Source: Actinomycetota bacterium (GTDB lineage Bacteria; Actinomycetota; UBA4738; HRBIN12). Taken from it: a stretch of DNA of 64,000 bases. Made by a program: the position numbers and the translations under genes. The DNA is taken from contig DASQWI010000009.1 in NCBI GenBank assembly GCA_035640355.1, forward strand, positions 62,001-126,000, in the 5' to 3' direction. Under the pieces are notes generated by a model. That model did no database searches. It was not told where the DNA came from and saw only the letters and a program-made list of their open reading frames with translations. Below, piece after piece: positions 25,401-34,714 of the stretch (position 1 is its first letter; the number at the start of each line of letters is the position of its first letter).

Positions 25401-26879
25401 TCAACGAGCGACGTTGGGGATCCGGAACATCCCGGTCATGTTGTCCGCGGCGTCGCGCTGGCCCGTGAGGTGCCACGTGCGCGGAGCGATCAGCTGCTCG
25501 GCCTCGGGCGGTCCCCATGTCCCCTTCGCGTAGTGGACGATGGGGGGCGGCTTCTCCATGACCGGCTGGAGGATCTCCCATGCGCGCTCGACGGCGTCCT
25601 CGCGGATGAATAGGGAGTGATCACCCTCCATCGCCTCCAGGAGCAGCAGCTCGTACGCGTCGAGGATCTCTTGCTGCGCGAAGTCCTCCGCATAGTCGAA
25701 CTCCATCGTCACTCGGCCGAGCTCCATCTCGGGCCCAGGCTTCTTCGCGTTGAACGCGATGGTGATCCCCTCGTTCGGCTGGATTCGGATGGTCAGGTGG
25801 TCCCGCTTGCCGAGCTCGAAGCCTGATCCCTTGAGCACGTCGAACGGAACGCGGCGGAACTTCAGCGTGATCTCGCTCACCTTGTCCTTGAGCGCCTTTC
25901 CCGTTCGGAGGAAGAAGGGCACGCCCGCCCACCTCCAGTTCTCGATGTCGAGCTCCATCGCCGAGAACGTCTCGACCGTCGAATCCGGCGCGACGTCGGG
26001 CTCTTTCCGATACCCCCGGTACTGCCCTCGGACTACCTTCGACGGGTCGCAGACTCGCGTGGAGCGGAGCGCCTTCACCGTCTCGTCGCGCAGGCGTTCC
26101 GGGTCGAACGAGACCGGCGGCTCCATCGCGACGAACGTCATCGTTTGAAACAGGTGTGTCGACATCATGTCGCGGATGTTCCCGGTCTCTTCGTAGAACG
26201 CGCCCCGGCCCTCGATCCCGATCTTCTCGGCCACCGTGATCTGTACGTGATCGATGTACCTGCGGTTCCAGATCGGTTCGAACATCCCGTTGGCGAACCG
26301 GAACATCAGGATGTTCTGCACCGTCTCCTTGCCCAGGTAGTGGTCGATGCGGAAGACCTGCGACTCGTCGAAGACCTCGTGGATCGTGGCGTTCAGCTCG
26401 CTCGCACTCTCGAGGTCTCGGCCGAACGGCTTCTCGAACACGATCTTCGCGTTCTGGTGCAGACCGACCTCGCCGATCCTGTGGATGATGTCGGGGTATG
26501 CCGAGGGGGGCGTCGCGCAGTAGAAAAACCGCCCACCGCCGGTGCCGTGTCGCTCGTCGACACGCTCGAGGTGCTCGACGAGCGGCTTCATCGCCATCGG
26601 GTCGGAGAAGCCGAGCGGGCAATACGAGAGGTGACTCGCGAATTCCGTCCATCGGGCGCCGTCCACGCCCTGCTTCGAGAACTCCGCGATGTGTTCCCGC
26701 GCCTGCTCAACGAACTGCTCGTCGGACATCTCGGTTCGAGCCGACCCGACGATCGCCCACCGCGTGGGGAGTCGGTCAATGAGGAAGAGGTGATAGAAGG
26801 CCGGCAAGAGCTTCCGCTTGGTGAGATCGCCCGAGGCGCCGAAGATCACCACGGCCTGCGGGAGCAACTCGGTGCGCAT
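25401..26879 (-). CDS. zwf: Glucose-6-phosphate 1-dehydrogenase
   Basis: 492 residues. The start is the ATG at 26879 with an ideal GGAGG site. The NADP-binding motif GASGDLTKRKLLPAF is at the N terminus, followed by EKPFGRDL and the active-site peptide RIDHYLGKE (about 177-185, with the catalytic His in the family). The C-terminal domain carries TGKALKDK and the phosphate-binding region. It oxidises glucose 6-phosphate to the lactone in the oxidative pentose phosphate pathway. No gnd or pgl gene is adjacent in this window. Confidence 0.95.
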   Translation of the reverse strand: MRTELLPQAVVIFGASGDLTKRKLLPAFYHLFLIDRLPTRWAIVGSARTEMSDEQFVEQAREHIAEFSKQGVDGARWTEFASHLSYCPLGFSDPMAMKPLVEHLERVDERHGTGGGRFFYCATPPSAYPDIIHRIGEVGLHQNAKIVFEKPFGRDLESASELNATIHEVFDESQVFRIDHYLGKETVQNILMFRFANGMFEPIWNRRYIDHVQITVAEKIGIEGRGAFYEETGNIRDMMSTHLFQTMTFVAMEPPVSFDPERLRDETVKALRSTRVCDPSKVVRGQYRGYRKEPDVAPDSTVETFSAMELDIENWRWAGVPFFLRTGKALKDKVSEITLKFRRVPFDVLKGSGFELGKRDHLTIRIQPNEGITIAFNAKKPGPEMELGRVTMEFDYAEDFAQQEILDAYELLLLEAMEGDHSLFIREDAVERAWEILQPVMEKPPPIVHYAKGTWGPPEAEQLIAPRTWHLTGQRDAADNMTGMFRIPNVAR

Positions 26880-26907
26880 CTCGTCCTCCTGCTTCGTGAA
26901 GCGTTCC

Positions 26908-27288
26908 TCAGACCGGAACGTCCGCCGGCGGTCCGATCTCGATCCACTCATCGTGCACCCGAACCGCGAACACGGTCACCGGATCGAGCGCGGGTCCATC
27001 GAGCGGTTCGCCGGTATGAAGGTCGAACGCGCTTCCGTCGCCCGGGCAGACCACCGCGTCCTCGTTCGCGTCGAGCTCACCTTCGGAGAGCGAGCCGAGA
27101 TCGTGCGGGCACTCGTCGGCAAGCGCGAAGATCTCCTGCTCGACGTGGACCACGGCGACGCGTCCAAGCGTGAGGTCGAACGCGCGCAGCTCGCCCTCGG
27201 GGACCTCCGCGAGCGACGCGACCCGTTGATAGTGCTGCTCCGCCGTTTTTACCTCACCATCCGGGCGTGGTCGGTCTGCATCTTCCAC
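26908..27288 (-). CDS. Rieske-like ferredoxin with one cluster ligand replaced
   Basis: 126 residues from a GTG at 27288 with GAGGA upstream. The fold matches NirD/ferredoxin-type Rieske proteins: VASLAEVPEGELRAF at the start, cluster box 1 CPHDLGSL (Cys60, His62), and box 2 CPGDGSAFDLHTGEP (Cys81). In box 2 the usual C-x2-H reads C-P-G-D, so the second His ligand is Asp84. The protein may bind an altered cluster, use the downstream His in DLHTG, or no longer bind one. No oxygenase or reductase partner is adjacent. Confidence 0.82.
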   Translation of the reverse strand: MEDADRPRPDGEVKTAEQHYQRVASLAEVPEGELRAFDLTLGRVAVVHVEQEIFALADECPHDLGSLSEGELDANEDAVVCPGDGSAFDLHTGEPLDGPALDPVTVFAVRVHDEWIEIGPPADVPV

Positions 27289-27322
27289 GATGCGTCCTCG
27301 GCTCGAGCCACCGCGTGCGCGT

Positions 27323-28036
27323 TCAACCTCCGGCCTCGGTTCGCGCCAGTGCCGCCCACCCTCGCTGCAGGACGGTCACGCCCCCGAGCACGGTGAGGAC
27401 GGCCAGCGCCGGAAGCAGCGCACCGGGGACGGGGAGACCGATCATCATCGCGATGTAGCGCTCGAGTCGCTGGAAGTAGCCTTCTGAAAGCGTGACGCCC
27501 GCGGCCTCGGCCTCGGCACGGATGTGGCTGACGAAGAGAGCGATCACCAGTGTCGCCAGCGCGAGCGCCGCTTCGACGGTATCTCCCTGACCGGCGAGCG
27601 ACCAGTACAGGCACCCGAACAGGATCAGGTCCGAGACGCGATCGAGGACCGAATCGAGGAACGCGCCGAGGCGGCTGTCCTCGTGGCGGAGGCGCGCGAC
27701 CGCGCCGTCGAGGATGTCGAACAGTCCGGCCGGGATGAGCAGCAAACCGGGGACCAGCCGGTCGCCGCGGAGGAGCAGCACACCGACCCACACGTTCGTC
27801 GCCAGTGCAAGGAGCGTCAACTGCCACGGCTTGAACCCCGCGCGGTATACGCCGGCGAGCGCGACTCGATACGGCCAGGTGAACACCCACCGCATCGGTT
27901 TCGCGGCAAGGCCGGTAGCGCTCCGCGGCGCCGGCATGTCCTTGACTCGGGGGGCCAACGCTCGCTCATCCGCGCTCGCTTCTTCGCGCCTTCGCATGCC
28001 CCGAACGCGATGGGAGCCGCCGCCTCGATCCGTCAC
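27323..28036 (-). CDS. CDP-alcohol phosphatidyltransferase family membrane enzyme
   Basis: 237 residues with about six membrane helices after a charged N-terminal tail of about 45 residues. The CDP-alcohol transferase signature is complete and correctly spaced: D107-x2-DG-x2-AR-x8-G-x3-D-x3-D132. It should make a phospholipid from CDP-diacylglycerol and an alcohol or inositol phosphate; the alcohol cannot be told. GTG at 28036 lacks a convincing ribosome site, so an internal start at the ATG of residue 14 or 34 is possible. Confidence 0.88.
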   Translation of the reverse strand: MTDRGGGSHRVRGMRRREEASADERALAPRVKDMPAPRSATGLAAKPMRWVFTWPYRVALAGVYRAGFKPWQLTLLALATNVWVGVLLLRGDRLVPGLLLIPAGLFDILDGAVARLRHEDSRLGAFLDSVLDRVSDLILFGCLYWSLAGQGDTVEAALALATLVIALFVSHIRAEAEAAGVTLSEGYFQRLERYIAMMIGLPVPGALLPALAVLTVLGGVTVLQRGWAALARTEAGG

Positions 28037-28071
28037 TTCGGTGAGGCTACTCCGCGATGGATCGCGAGTTC

Positions 28072-28605
28072 CTACGCGCGCGGCTCGAGCCGCATGACGA
28101 CGTAGTGGAACGTGCCTCCGGGAGCCTCGTACGCGACCTTCTCCTCCAGGCGAGCTCCGAGGATCGCGCTGCCGAGCGGTGAGGTGGTCGTGATGGTCCG
28201 AACGCCGTTCGCGCGCTCCTCCGCGGACTCCGCAAGGAGGTAGGTCTCGTCCTCGGGATCGTCGTCGTCGAGCGGACGGAGCGTGACGAGCATGCCGGGC
28301 GTGACCACCTCGGATGCGGGAGGTGCCTCGACGATCTCGGGGTCGCGGAGCATGCGTTCGAGCGTGCGGATACGCGATTCCATCAACGCCTGCTCGTTCT
28401 TGGCGGCGTCGTACTCGGCGTTCTCGCGGATGTCGCCGTGTTCCCGCGCCTCCTTGAGGCGCTCGGCGATGTGCGCTCGGCCGGACGAGGTGAGCTCGTC
28501 GAGCTCAACTCTCAGCCGCTGGTAGGCGTCGAGCGTCAGCGTCGCCGTCGGGTCCGAGCCGGCTTTTCGAGGCGGACGTGATGCAAGCTCTTCGGGGAGT
28601 TCCAT
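28072..28605 (-). CDS. greA: Transcription elongation factor GreA
   Basis: 177 residues. The N-terminal coiled coil has the diagnostic tip sequence EHGDIRENAEYDAAKNEQ, whose acidic residues help the polymerase cut backtracked RNA. The C-terminal FKBP-like domain begins near VVTPGMLVTLRP and ends HYVVMRLEPRA. The ATG at 28605 gives a 25-residue tail before the first coiled-coil helix, longer than in E. coli GreA but usual for high-GC relatives. Confidence 0.93.
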   Translation of the reverse strand: MELPEELASRPPRKAGSDPTATLTLDAYQRLRVELDELTSSGRAHIAERLKEAREHGDIRENAEYDAAKNEQALMESRIRTLERMLRDPEIVEAPPASEVVTPGMLVTLRPLDDDDPEDETYLLAESAEERANGVRTITTTSPLGSAILGARLEEKVAYEAPGGTFHYVVMRLEPRA

Positions 28606-28661
28606 GGGATGCGTCGAGCCTACCAACGGAGGCGCGGCGTCAGCACGCGCTCGGCGGAGCT

Positions 28662-30101
28662 CTACAGCTCGGAGAAGAACACGTTCTTCACCTCGGTGTA
28701 GAGGTTGACCGCGTGCATCCCCATCTCGCGCCCGATCCCGCTCTGCTTGTATCCGCCGAACGGCGCCTCGGTGTGCACGCTGTGCGCGGTGTTCACCGAG
28801 AGCACGCCGGTGCGGATGCCCTTCGCCACTCTGATCGCGCGTCCGAGGTCGCGCGTCCAGATCGAGCCGGAGAGCCCGTAGAGCGTGTCGTTGGCGAGCC
28901 GGATCGCGTCCTCCTCGGTGTCGAAGGGCATGACGCACACCACCGGCCCGAAGATCTCCTCGCGCGCGACGCGCCACGAGTTGTCGACGTCCGCGAGGAT
29001 CGCCGGCCTGATGTAGAACCCGTTCGGCGGCTCGGGCGGAACGTCGCCGCCCGTGACGAGCCGCGCACCTTCGTCGATACCGATGTTGATGTAGTCGAGA
29101 GACGTCTGGCGCTGACTGGCGGAGATCATGGGGCCGAGATCGGTCGTCTCGTCCTCGGGCCGCCCGACGTGCAGCTCGGCCGTGCGCTTGGCGAAACGCT
29201 CGATGAACTCGTCGTACACCGGTCGCTCGACGAACATGCGGGAGCGTGACGTGCAGTCCTGACCGGTGTTGTCGAAGATCGACCACATCGACTTCTCGAC
29301 GCACAGGTCCATGTCGGCGTCGGCGAACACCACGTTCGCGGACTTCCCGCCGAGCTCGAGCGACACGCGCGTGATGTTGTCGGCCGCCTGCCGCATGATC
29401 TCGGCGCCGACCGCTGTCGAGCCCGTGAACCCGACCTTGTTGATTCGGGGATCCGTCACGAGTGCCGTGCCGGCCGTCTTTCCCGGTCCCGGCAGAACGC
29501 TCATCGTCTCGGGTGGCAGACCGGCCTCGACCAGCAGATCCGCCAGCATGAGAACCGTGAGCGGCGTGTAGGTCGCGGGCTTGACGATAATGGCGTTCCC
29601 GCACGCGAGCGACGGCGCGATCTTCCACGTCGCGATGACGAGCGGGAAGTTCCACGGCGTGATGAGCGCGCACACACCGACTGGTTCGCGCAGCGACACG
29701 TCGAGGCCGGGGTCTTGGACGGGGATCGTCTCGCCGAAGATCTTGTTCGCCGCGCCGCCCCAGTACTCCAACGTGTTCGCCACGATCCCCATCTCGCCGC
29801 GGGCAGCGTTGATCGGCTTGCCGGCGTTCCGGCTCTCGGCCGCCGCAAAGGTCTCGAGCCGCTCGCGGAACAGCGCCGAGGCTCGCAGGAGCACCCGACC
29901 GCGTTCGGTCGCGCTCATCCTGCGCCACGCACCCTCCTCGAAGGCTCGAACGGCGATGTCCACGGCACGCTTCGCATCCTCGGCGCCGGCCTCGGCGACG
30001 TCGACCATCGGTCCGCCCGTACCGGGCTCGATCACCTCGAACGTCGAACCGTCCGCTGCTTCCTTCCGCTCACCTGCCAGGACGAGAAGTTCGGTCGCCA
30101 T
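28662..30101 (-). CDS. NAD(P)-dependent aldehyde dehydrogenase
   Basis: 479 residues, complete ALDH. It has ITPWNFPLVIATWK, the nucleotide loop GFTGSTAVG, catalytic Glu249 in SLELGGKSANVV and catalytic Cys283 in NTGQDCTSR. The C-terminal PFGGYKQSGIGREMG signature is present. It resembles betaine-aldehyde and gamma-glutamyl-aminobutyraldehyde (PuuC-like) dehydrogenases. Given the gamma-glutamylation island from 35.6 kb, it could oxidise the aldehyde products made there, but it lies outside that cluster and is divergent from the SDR gene; this is inference. Confidence 0.92.
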   Translation of the reverse strand: MATELLVLAGERKEAADGSTFEVIEPGTGGPMVDVAEAGAEDAKRAVDIAVRAFEEGAWRRMSATERGRVLLRASALFRERLETFAAAESRNAGKPINAARGEMGIVANTLEYWGGAANKIFGETIPVQDPGLDVSLREPVGVCALITPWNFPLVIATWKIAPSLACGNAIIVKPATYTPLTVLMLADLLVEAGLPPETMSVLPGPGKTAGTALVTDPRINKVGFTGSTAVGAEIMRQAADNITRVSLELGGKSANVVFADADMDLCVEKSMWSIFDNTGQDCTSRSRMFVERPVYDEFIERFAKRTAELHVGRPEDETTDLGPMISASQRQTSLDYINIGIDEGARLVTGGDVPPEPPNGFYIRPAILADVDNSWRVAREEIFGPVVCVMPFDTEEDAIRLANDTLYGLSGSIWTRDLGRAIRVAKGIRTGVLSVNTAHSVHTEAPFGGYKQSGIGREMGMHAVNLYTEVKNVFFSEL

Positions 30102-30199
30102 ACGTATGCCTCCTCTACCGAGGTCACGATGATAGGCACGACGCGATGGCAGCGTTCGGCACGCTCGGTAGCGCTCGTGCGCCCGTATGCTCGCGCCGC

Positions 30200-30979
30200 A
30201 TGGGACGTCTCGACGGCAAGGTCGCCCTGATCACCGGCGGCGCGAGCGGGATGGGGATGGTCGCGTCCACGCTGTTCGCGGCGGAGGGCGCTCGCGTCGT
30301 CCTCACCGACGTCGCCGACGAAGCGGGTGAAACGGTCGCCAGGGAGATCGCCGAGGCGGGCGGGGAGGCCGCGTACGTCCACGCCGACGTCTCCCGGGAA
30401 GCTGACGCCCGCTCGATGGTCGAGGCCGCGATCGAGCGGTTCGGTGCCTTGCACGTCCTGTACAACAACGCGGGCGTGATGCTCGCCGACGACGGATCGG
30501 TCGATTCGACGGATGAGTCGATATGGGATCGAACGTTGGCGATCAACGTCAAGGGCGTCGCTTTCGGCTGCAAGTTCGGAATCCCGGCGATGGTCGAGTC
30601 GGGCGGCGGGTCGATCATCAACGTCGCCTCGTTCGTCGCGTGGATGGGAGCGGCGACCTCGCAGACCGCGTACACGGCGTCGAAGGGCGCCGTGCTCTCG
30701 ATGACGCGAGAGATAGCCGTCGAGTACGCGCGACGCGGCATCAGGTGCAACGCGCTATGTCCCGGACCCATCGACACGCCGCTGCTCGCGGAGCTGTTGA
30801 GCGATCCGACCCGCCGCCAGCGACGGTTCGTCCACATCCCAATGGGACGGCTCGGGCAGGCCGAGGAGCTCGCCAAAGCCGCGCTGTTCCTCGCGAGCGA
30901 CGACTCGTCCTACATGACCGGTGCGTCGCTCGTCGTCGACGGCGGGATCACCGCGGCGTACGTGACTCCGGAGGACTGA
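30200..30979 (+). CDS. Short-chain dehydrogenase/reductase
   Basis: 259 residues from ATG 30200. Classical SDR: cofactor loop TGGASGMG (12-19), NNAG at 89-92, catalytic Ser144, Tyr158 and Lys162 in YTASK, and the CPGPIDTPL turn. The C terminus YMTGASLVVDGG is typical of enzymes acting on hydroxy-acids, sugars or steroids. Asp after the second strand (VVLTDVAD) favours NAD over NADP. Substrate unknown. Confidence 0.92.
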   Translation: MGRLDGKVALITGGASGMGMVASTLFAAEGARVVLTDVADEAGETVAREIAEAGGEAAYVHADVSREADARSMVEAAIERFGALHVLYNNAGVMLADDGSVDSTDESIWDRTLAINVKGVAFGCKFGIPAMVESGGGSIINVASFVAWMGAATSQTAYTASKGAVLSMTREIAVEYARRGIRCNALCPGPIDTPLLAELLSDPTRRQRRFVHIPMGRLGQAEELAKAALFLASDDSSYMTGASLVVDGGITAAYVTPED

Positions 30980-31014
30980 ACCGCCGGTCGGAAGATGCCG
31001 ATTACCCTCCCGTG

Positions 31015-31296
31015 ATGGAGGTCATCGGCTTCGGCGTGCCGGGCTGGTCCCGGCCGGGTTCGTCCTCGTACGACTGGTGGCCGCTGGTCTTGCCAGTCGT
31101 GGCCATCCTCGTTTCCGCCTGGCCGTTCGGCCTGCGTCTCACGAGGCGATCCGCCGTCGCCCTGGCGGTCGGCGGGATCCTGACGGGATGGCTCGCTGCC
31201 TCGGTTGGGCTCGTGACGGCCGTAGCGCTCGGCGTCTTGGTGCTCGCCCTGGCGTCGGTCGTGTCCAGGCGTCGAACGAGACCCAGTCGCAACTGA
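31015..31296 (+). CDS. Small membrane protein, function unknown
   Basis: 93 residues from the ATG at 31015. Two or three hydrophobic segments (about 23-40, 48-65 and 66-83) are followed by a basic tail RRRTRPSRN, suggesting the C terminus stays in the cytoplasm. No ribosome site is obvious. It lies 35 bases after the SDR gene and ends six bases before the convergent kinase gene. No known family is recognised. Confidence 0.55.
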   Translation: MEVIGFGVPGWSRPGSSSYDWWPLVLPVVAILVSAWPFGLRLTRRSAVALAVGGILTGWLAASVGLVTAVALGVLVLALASVVSRRRTRPSRN

Positions 31297-31302
31297 GCGG
31301 CC

Positions 31303-32823
31303 TCAGGTGCCGAAGACGGGCTTGAGCGCGGAGTACACGTCGCGGTACCGGCGGTACGCGTCGTCGTAGGCTGCGCGCCGCTCGGCGTCCGGCTCGTGCT
31401 CGTCGGGCTGGAACGCCACGAACGCCTCGACCGCGCCGGCCACCGAACCGTGAACGCCCGATGCGACGGCCGCAAGGATCGCCGCGCCCGTTGCGGTGGT
31501 CTCGACGTTGACCGGCACGCGGACGGGGAGACCGGTGACGTCGGCCTTGATCTGCCGCCACAGCGGTCCCTTCGCCCCGCCGCCGACGATCGTCAGTCGC
31601 CGGACGTCCAGCCCCGCAGCGGTCATCGCCTCCAGGATGTCGCGGAGACCGAACGCGCTTCCCTCGAGCACGGCGCGTGTCATGTGCGCGCGCGTGTGCG
31701 CGAGCGTCAGGCCGTAGAAGACGCCGCGGGCCGAGCCGTTCCACTCCGGCGCCATCGCGCCCTGCATCGCCGGCAGGAACACCAGGCCCTCCGCGCCCGG
31801 CTCGATCCGTTCCGCCTGGTGCGACAGTAGGTCGTACGCGTCGCCCAGTCCCTCGGCCTCCGCGCCGCGCTCGATCGGCGCGAACTGGTCTCGCCACCAC
31901 CGGAGGTTCCCTCCGGATACGAACCCCGGATTCTCGAGCAGCCACGCATCGGGGTCGGCGTGCGGATGACACTCGACGAGCATCGTCGGATCCTCGCGCG
32001 GTTCGGCGGACGCCGCGCATACCGGTTCGGCCGTGCCCACGACGTCGCACACCTCGCCGGGGGCGAAGACACCGGCGCCCAGCGTCGCGGCCATCTCGTC
32101 GCCGCACCCGATCGCCACGAGCGTCGACGGATCGAGTCCCGACGCCTCGGCGAACGCGGCGGTCACGTGACCGATCGGGTCGGTGCCGCCGCCGAGCTCC
32201 GGCAACATCGATTCCGGCACGTCGACCGCCGCAAGCACCTCTGACGACCATTTCCGCGAGCGGGGGTCGAGCAGCGCGAGTGACGACGCGTTCGAGTAGT
32301 CCACGGCGATCGGCCCGGCGACCTCGCGGAGAACGAACGTCCCCGGCGACATCAACCACGAAGCCTTCGCCCAGATCTCCGGCTCCTCGTCTCGCACCCA
32401 CAGGGCCTTGAACACCGCGTGCGAGGAGTCGAGGTTCGCGCCGACGGATCGGTAGAAGTCCTCGCGAGAGATGTGCTCCGCGACGCGCGCCGCCTGGGCT
32501 TCGGCTCGCCTGTCCATCCAGATCATCGCGGGACGGAGCGCGCGGCCGGCCTCGTCGCACACGACCATGCCGTCCAGCTGGGAGCCGAACGAGATGCCCT
32601 TGACCGCGGACGGGCCCTCGGGAACCACAGACAGAACCTCGCGGACGCCGGCCGCGACGGCGTGCGGCCAGGCGTCGGCGTCCTGTTCCGCCGCGCCAGG
32701 AAACGGAAACGACGGGTCATAGGACTGATACGACGACGCGACGAGCTCCCCGTCGGCGGAGTACAGGGCGACGTTCGTGCCCTGCGACCCAACGTCACAC
32801 CCGATCACATACGGCGGGCTCAC
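31303..32823 (-). CDS. FGGY-family carbohydrate kinase (xylulokinase-like)
   Basis: 506 residues with both FGGY domains. The N-terminal phosphate loop is GCDVGSQGTNVALY, FGSQLDG follows, and the second domain carries GCGDEMAATLGAG (catalytic Asp region) and the nucleotide-binding stretch TIVGGGAKGPLWRQI with DVTGLPVRVP. It phosphorylates a ketose or polyol using ATP. It is the last gene of the GntR-aldolase-dehydrogenase-kinase operon (GTGA overlap), so the likely flow is polyol to ketose to ketose phosphate to cleavage. The exact sugar is not decidable. Confidence 0.9.
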   Translation of the reverse strand: MSPPYVIGCDVGSQGTNVALYSADGELVASSYQSYDPSFPFPGAAEQDADAWPHAVAAGVREVLSVVPEGPSAVKGISFGSQLDGMVVCDEAGRALRPAMIWMDRRAEAQAARVAEHISREDFYRSVGANLDSSHAVFKALWVRDEEPEIWAKASWLMSPGTFVLREVAGPIAVDYSNASSLALLDPRSRKWSSEVLAAVDVPESMLPELGGGTDPIGHVTAAFAEASGLDPSTLVAIGCGDEMAATLGAGVFAPGEVCDVVGTAEPVCAASAEPREDPTMLVECHPHADPDAWLLENPGFVSGGNLRWWRDQFAPIERGAEAEGLGDAYDLLSHQAERIEPGAEGLVFLPAMQGAMAPEWNGSARGVFYGLTLAHTRAHMTRAVLEGSAFGLRDILEAMTAAGLDVRRLTIVGGGAKGPLWRQIKADVTGLPVRVPVNVETTATGAAILAAVASGVHGSVAGAVEAFVAFQPDEHEPDAERRAAYDDAYRRYRDVYSALKPVFGT

Positions 32824-33875
32824 GGGACGATCACCATCTTCAATCCGGTCCCATCCCGGATCGTCGCGAACGCCTCCCCGATCCGCTCGAGCGGGAACCG
32901 GTGCGTTACGACCGGCGCGAGATCGTCCTTCCGCCTGTTCAGGTAGTCCATCGTGATTCGGTACTGGCGATGGGTCGCCCCATACGCGCCGAGGATCGCC
33001 AGCTCCTTGTAGTGCAGCTGGTTCATGTCCAGCGGACTGACGGGGTCGTGCTTCGGCAGCCCGGCGAAGTACACGACGCGAGCGCGCTTGGCAGCCATCT
33101 CCAGCGCCGCCTGCTGGGCCTGCTTCGACGGCGCGGCGACGCTCACACGGTCGGCGCCGCGACCATCGGTTCGTGACACGACCTGCTGGACGCCGTCGTC
33201 GTCCTCACCGGTGACCCATGCGTCGTCGACGAACCGACCGACCACCCCGAGCGCCACGTCGAGACGGTCCTTGTTCACGTCGGTCATGTAGATCGTGCTC
33301 GCGCCTCGGTCCCTGCACATCACCGCCTGCCAACACCCGATCGGACCGGTCCCCAGGATCACGACGACGTCGCCGAGACGAACGTCGAGCATCTCGACGC
33401 CGTTCAGCGCGCAGGCGAACGGATCGGCGACCGTCGCGAGATCGGACGGCAGCTCGTCCGGCAGAGGGATGAGGTTCTTGGTCGCGATCGGCGGAACGAG
33501 CGCCCACTCCGCGTACGCGCCCGGAAAAGGATCGTAGCCGTAGAGCAGGTGCCGCTCGCACAGGTTGTGGAACCCGTCGACGCACCAGCGGCACTCACCG
33601 CACGTGAGGATCGAGCCCAGGAACACGCGGTCGCCGCGCCGGACGTCGGGCGGCAGGTCCGCGTCCGGACCGACCTCCTCGAGTACCCCTACCGGCTCGT
33701 GCCCGAGCTGCCACGGGACGGGCGCCCGGGGATCGCCGTTGAAGAAGGTTCGCGCATCGGTTCCGCAGATGCCGCATGCCTCGACCTTCAAGACCGCGCC
33801 GGCCGGGTCGGGCTTGGGCTCCTCGACGTCACGGACCTCGACGGCGTTCACATCGGTCATGAACGCCGCCCTCAC
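32820..33875 (-). CDS. Zinc-dependent medium-chain alcohol/polyol dehydrogenase
   Basis: 351 residues from a GTG at 33875 overlapping the aldolase stop (GTGA). The catalytic zinc site is in CGICGTD (Cys37) and GHE (His59-Glu60). The structural zinc Cys4 set is in TCGECRWC and NLC (92, 95, 98, 106). The NAD fold follows with VVILGTGPIGCWQAV. It resembles sorbitol and threonine dehydrogenases and, by context, oxidises a polyol for the kinase encoded next. Confidence 0.92.
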   Translation of the reverse strand: MRAAFMTDVNAVEVRDVEEPKPDPAGAVLKVEACGICGTDARTFFNGDPRAPVPWQLGHEPVGVLEEVGPDADLPPDVRRGDRVFLGSILTCGECRWCVDGFHNLCERHLLYGYDPFPGAYAEWALVPPIATKNLIPLPDELPSDLATVADPFACALNGVEMLDVRLGDVVVILGTGPIGCWQAVMCRDRGASTIYMTDVNKDRLDVALGVVGRFVDDAWVTGEDDDGVQQVVSRTDGRGADRVSVAAPSKQAQQAALEMAAKRARVVYFAGLPKHDPVSPLDMNQLHYKELAILGAYGATHRQYRITMDYLNRRKDDLAPVVTHRFPLERIGEAFATIRDGTGLKMVIVP

Positions 33876-34714
33876 GAGGCGACCCCAGTGCTCAGCTCCC
33901 CCACGAGGGCGTCGTGCGCCTTGTCGGCGCTCCACCGTTCGCGGATGACCCGCGAGAGCGCCCGCGTGATCGCCTCTGGCGACTCGTGCATGAAGATGTT
34001 CCGTCCCACCGAGCAGCCGATCGCTCCGGCTTCAATGGCGACCTGCATCCGCCACAAGAGCTCCTTGTCCTCCAAACGCGAGCCGCCGGCGAGCACGACG
34101 GGGATCCCATTGGCCGCCTCGACCAGCCTGCCGAACGAGTCGGCCTCTCCGGGCCAGTTCGTCTTGACGATGTCGGCGCCGAGCTCCGCGCACAACCGCA
34201 CGTTCCGACGCAGGTACTCGAACCCGTACTGCTGTTTGAGCACTTCGACCGTTGCGTACGTGGTGGGGAACTCCGCCTCGGCGATGAACGGCATGCCGAG
34301 CGCGGCACACTCTCGACCTACTCCCGCCAAGATCTCGATCATGCCGGGCTCGGTGTCGCCTCCGAGCGCGGTGAACAGGACGACGGCGTCGGCGCCCAAC
34401 ACGAGCGCCTCTTCGACCTCGGCGATCTGAACGATCTGCGGCCGGTCCCCGTCGGGACTCCCCGACGCCGATAGCAACAACGCGAGCGAAGTCGTCGGCG
34501 CGAACGCCGGCTCCGCGACTCGGATCATGCCCTTGCTCATCATGATCACGTTCGCGCCGCCCATCACCGCCTCGGCCGTTCGCGACGCGATGTCGGCGAG
34601 CGGTTCGAGGAACGTTGGCGACGTCATCCCGTGATCGAGCGCGCAGATGATCGAGACGCCGGTCGGATCGATGACGCGCTTCAGGCGGATCGTCTTCCCA
34701 ACGTGAGCCGTCAC
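33872..34714 (-). CDS. Class I (Schiff-base) aldolase of the DeoC/FbaB/LsrF-like family
   Basis: 280 residues, TIM barrel. It has CALDHGM (Asp27-His28), strand-end motifs GANVIMMSKG and GADAVVLFTALGG, the probable Schiff-base Lys184 in DIVKTNWPG, and the phosphate-binding loops VLAGGSRL and GCSVGRNIF. Such enzymes cleave phosphorylated ketoses or make aminoshikimate-type precursors. In this operon, with a dehydrogenase and a sugar kinase, cleavage of a ketose phosphate is most likely. The GTG at 34714 overlaps the regulator stop as GTGA. Confidence 0.87.
   Translation of the reverse strand: MTAHVGKTIRLKRVIDPTGVSIICALDHGMTSPTFLEPLADIASRTAEAVMGGANVIMMSKGMIRVAEPAFAPTTSLALLLSASGSPDGDRPQIVQIAEVEEALVLGADAVVLFTALGGDTEPGMIEILAGVGRECAALGMPFIAEAEFPTTYATVEVLKQQYGFEYLRRNVRLCAELGADIVKTNWPGEADSFGRLVEAANGIPVVLAGGSRLEDKELLWRMQVAIEAGAIGCSVGRNIFMHESPEAITRALSRVIRERWSADKAHDALVGELSTGVAS

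Noticed and set aside
28072-29928. GreA gene as the end of a 618-residue protein extending into the aldehyde dehydrogenase region
   Set aside because: The upstream part is an out-of-frame shadow of the dehydrogenase; GreA has its own ATG and normal length.
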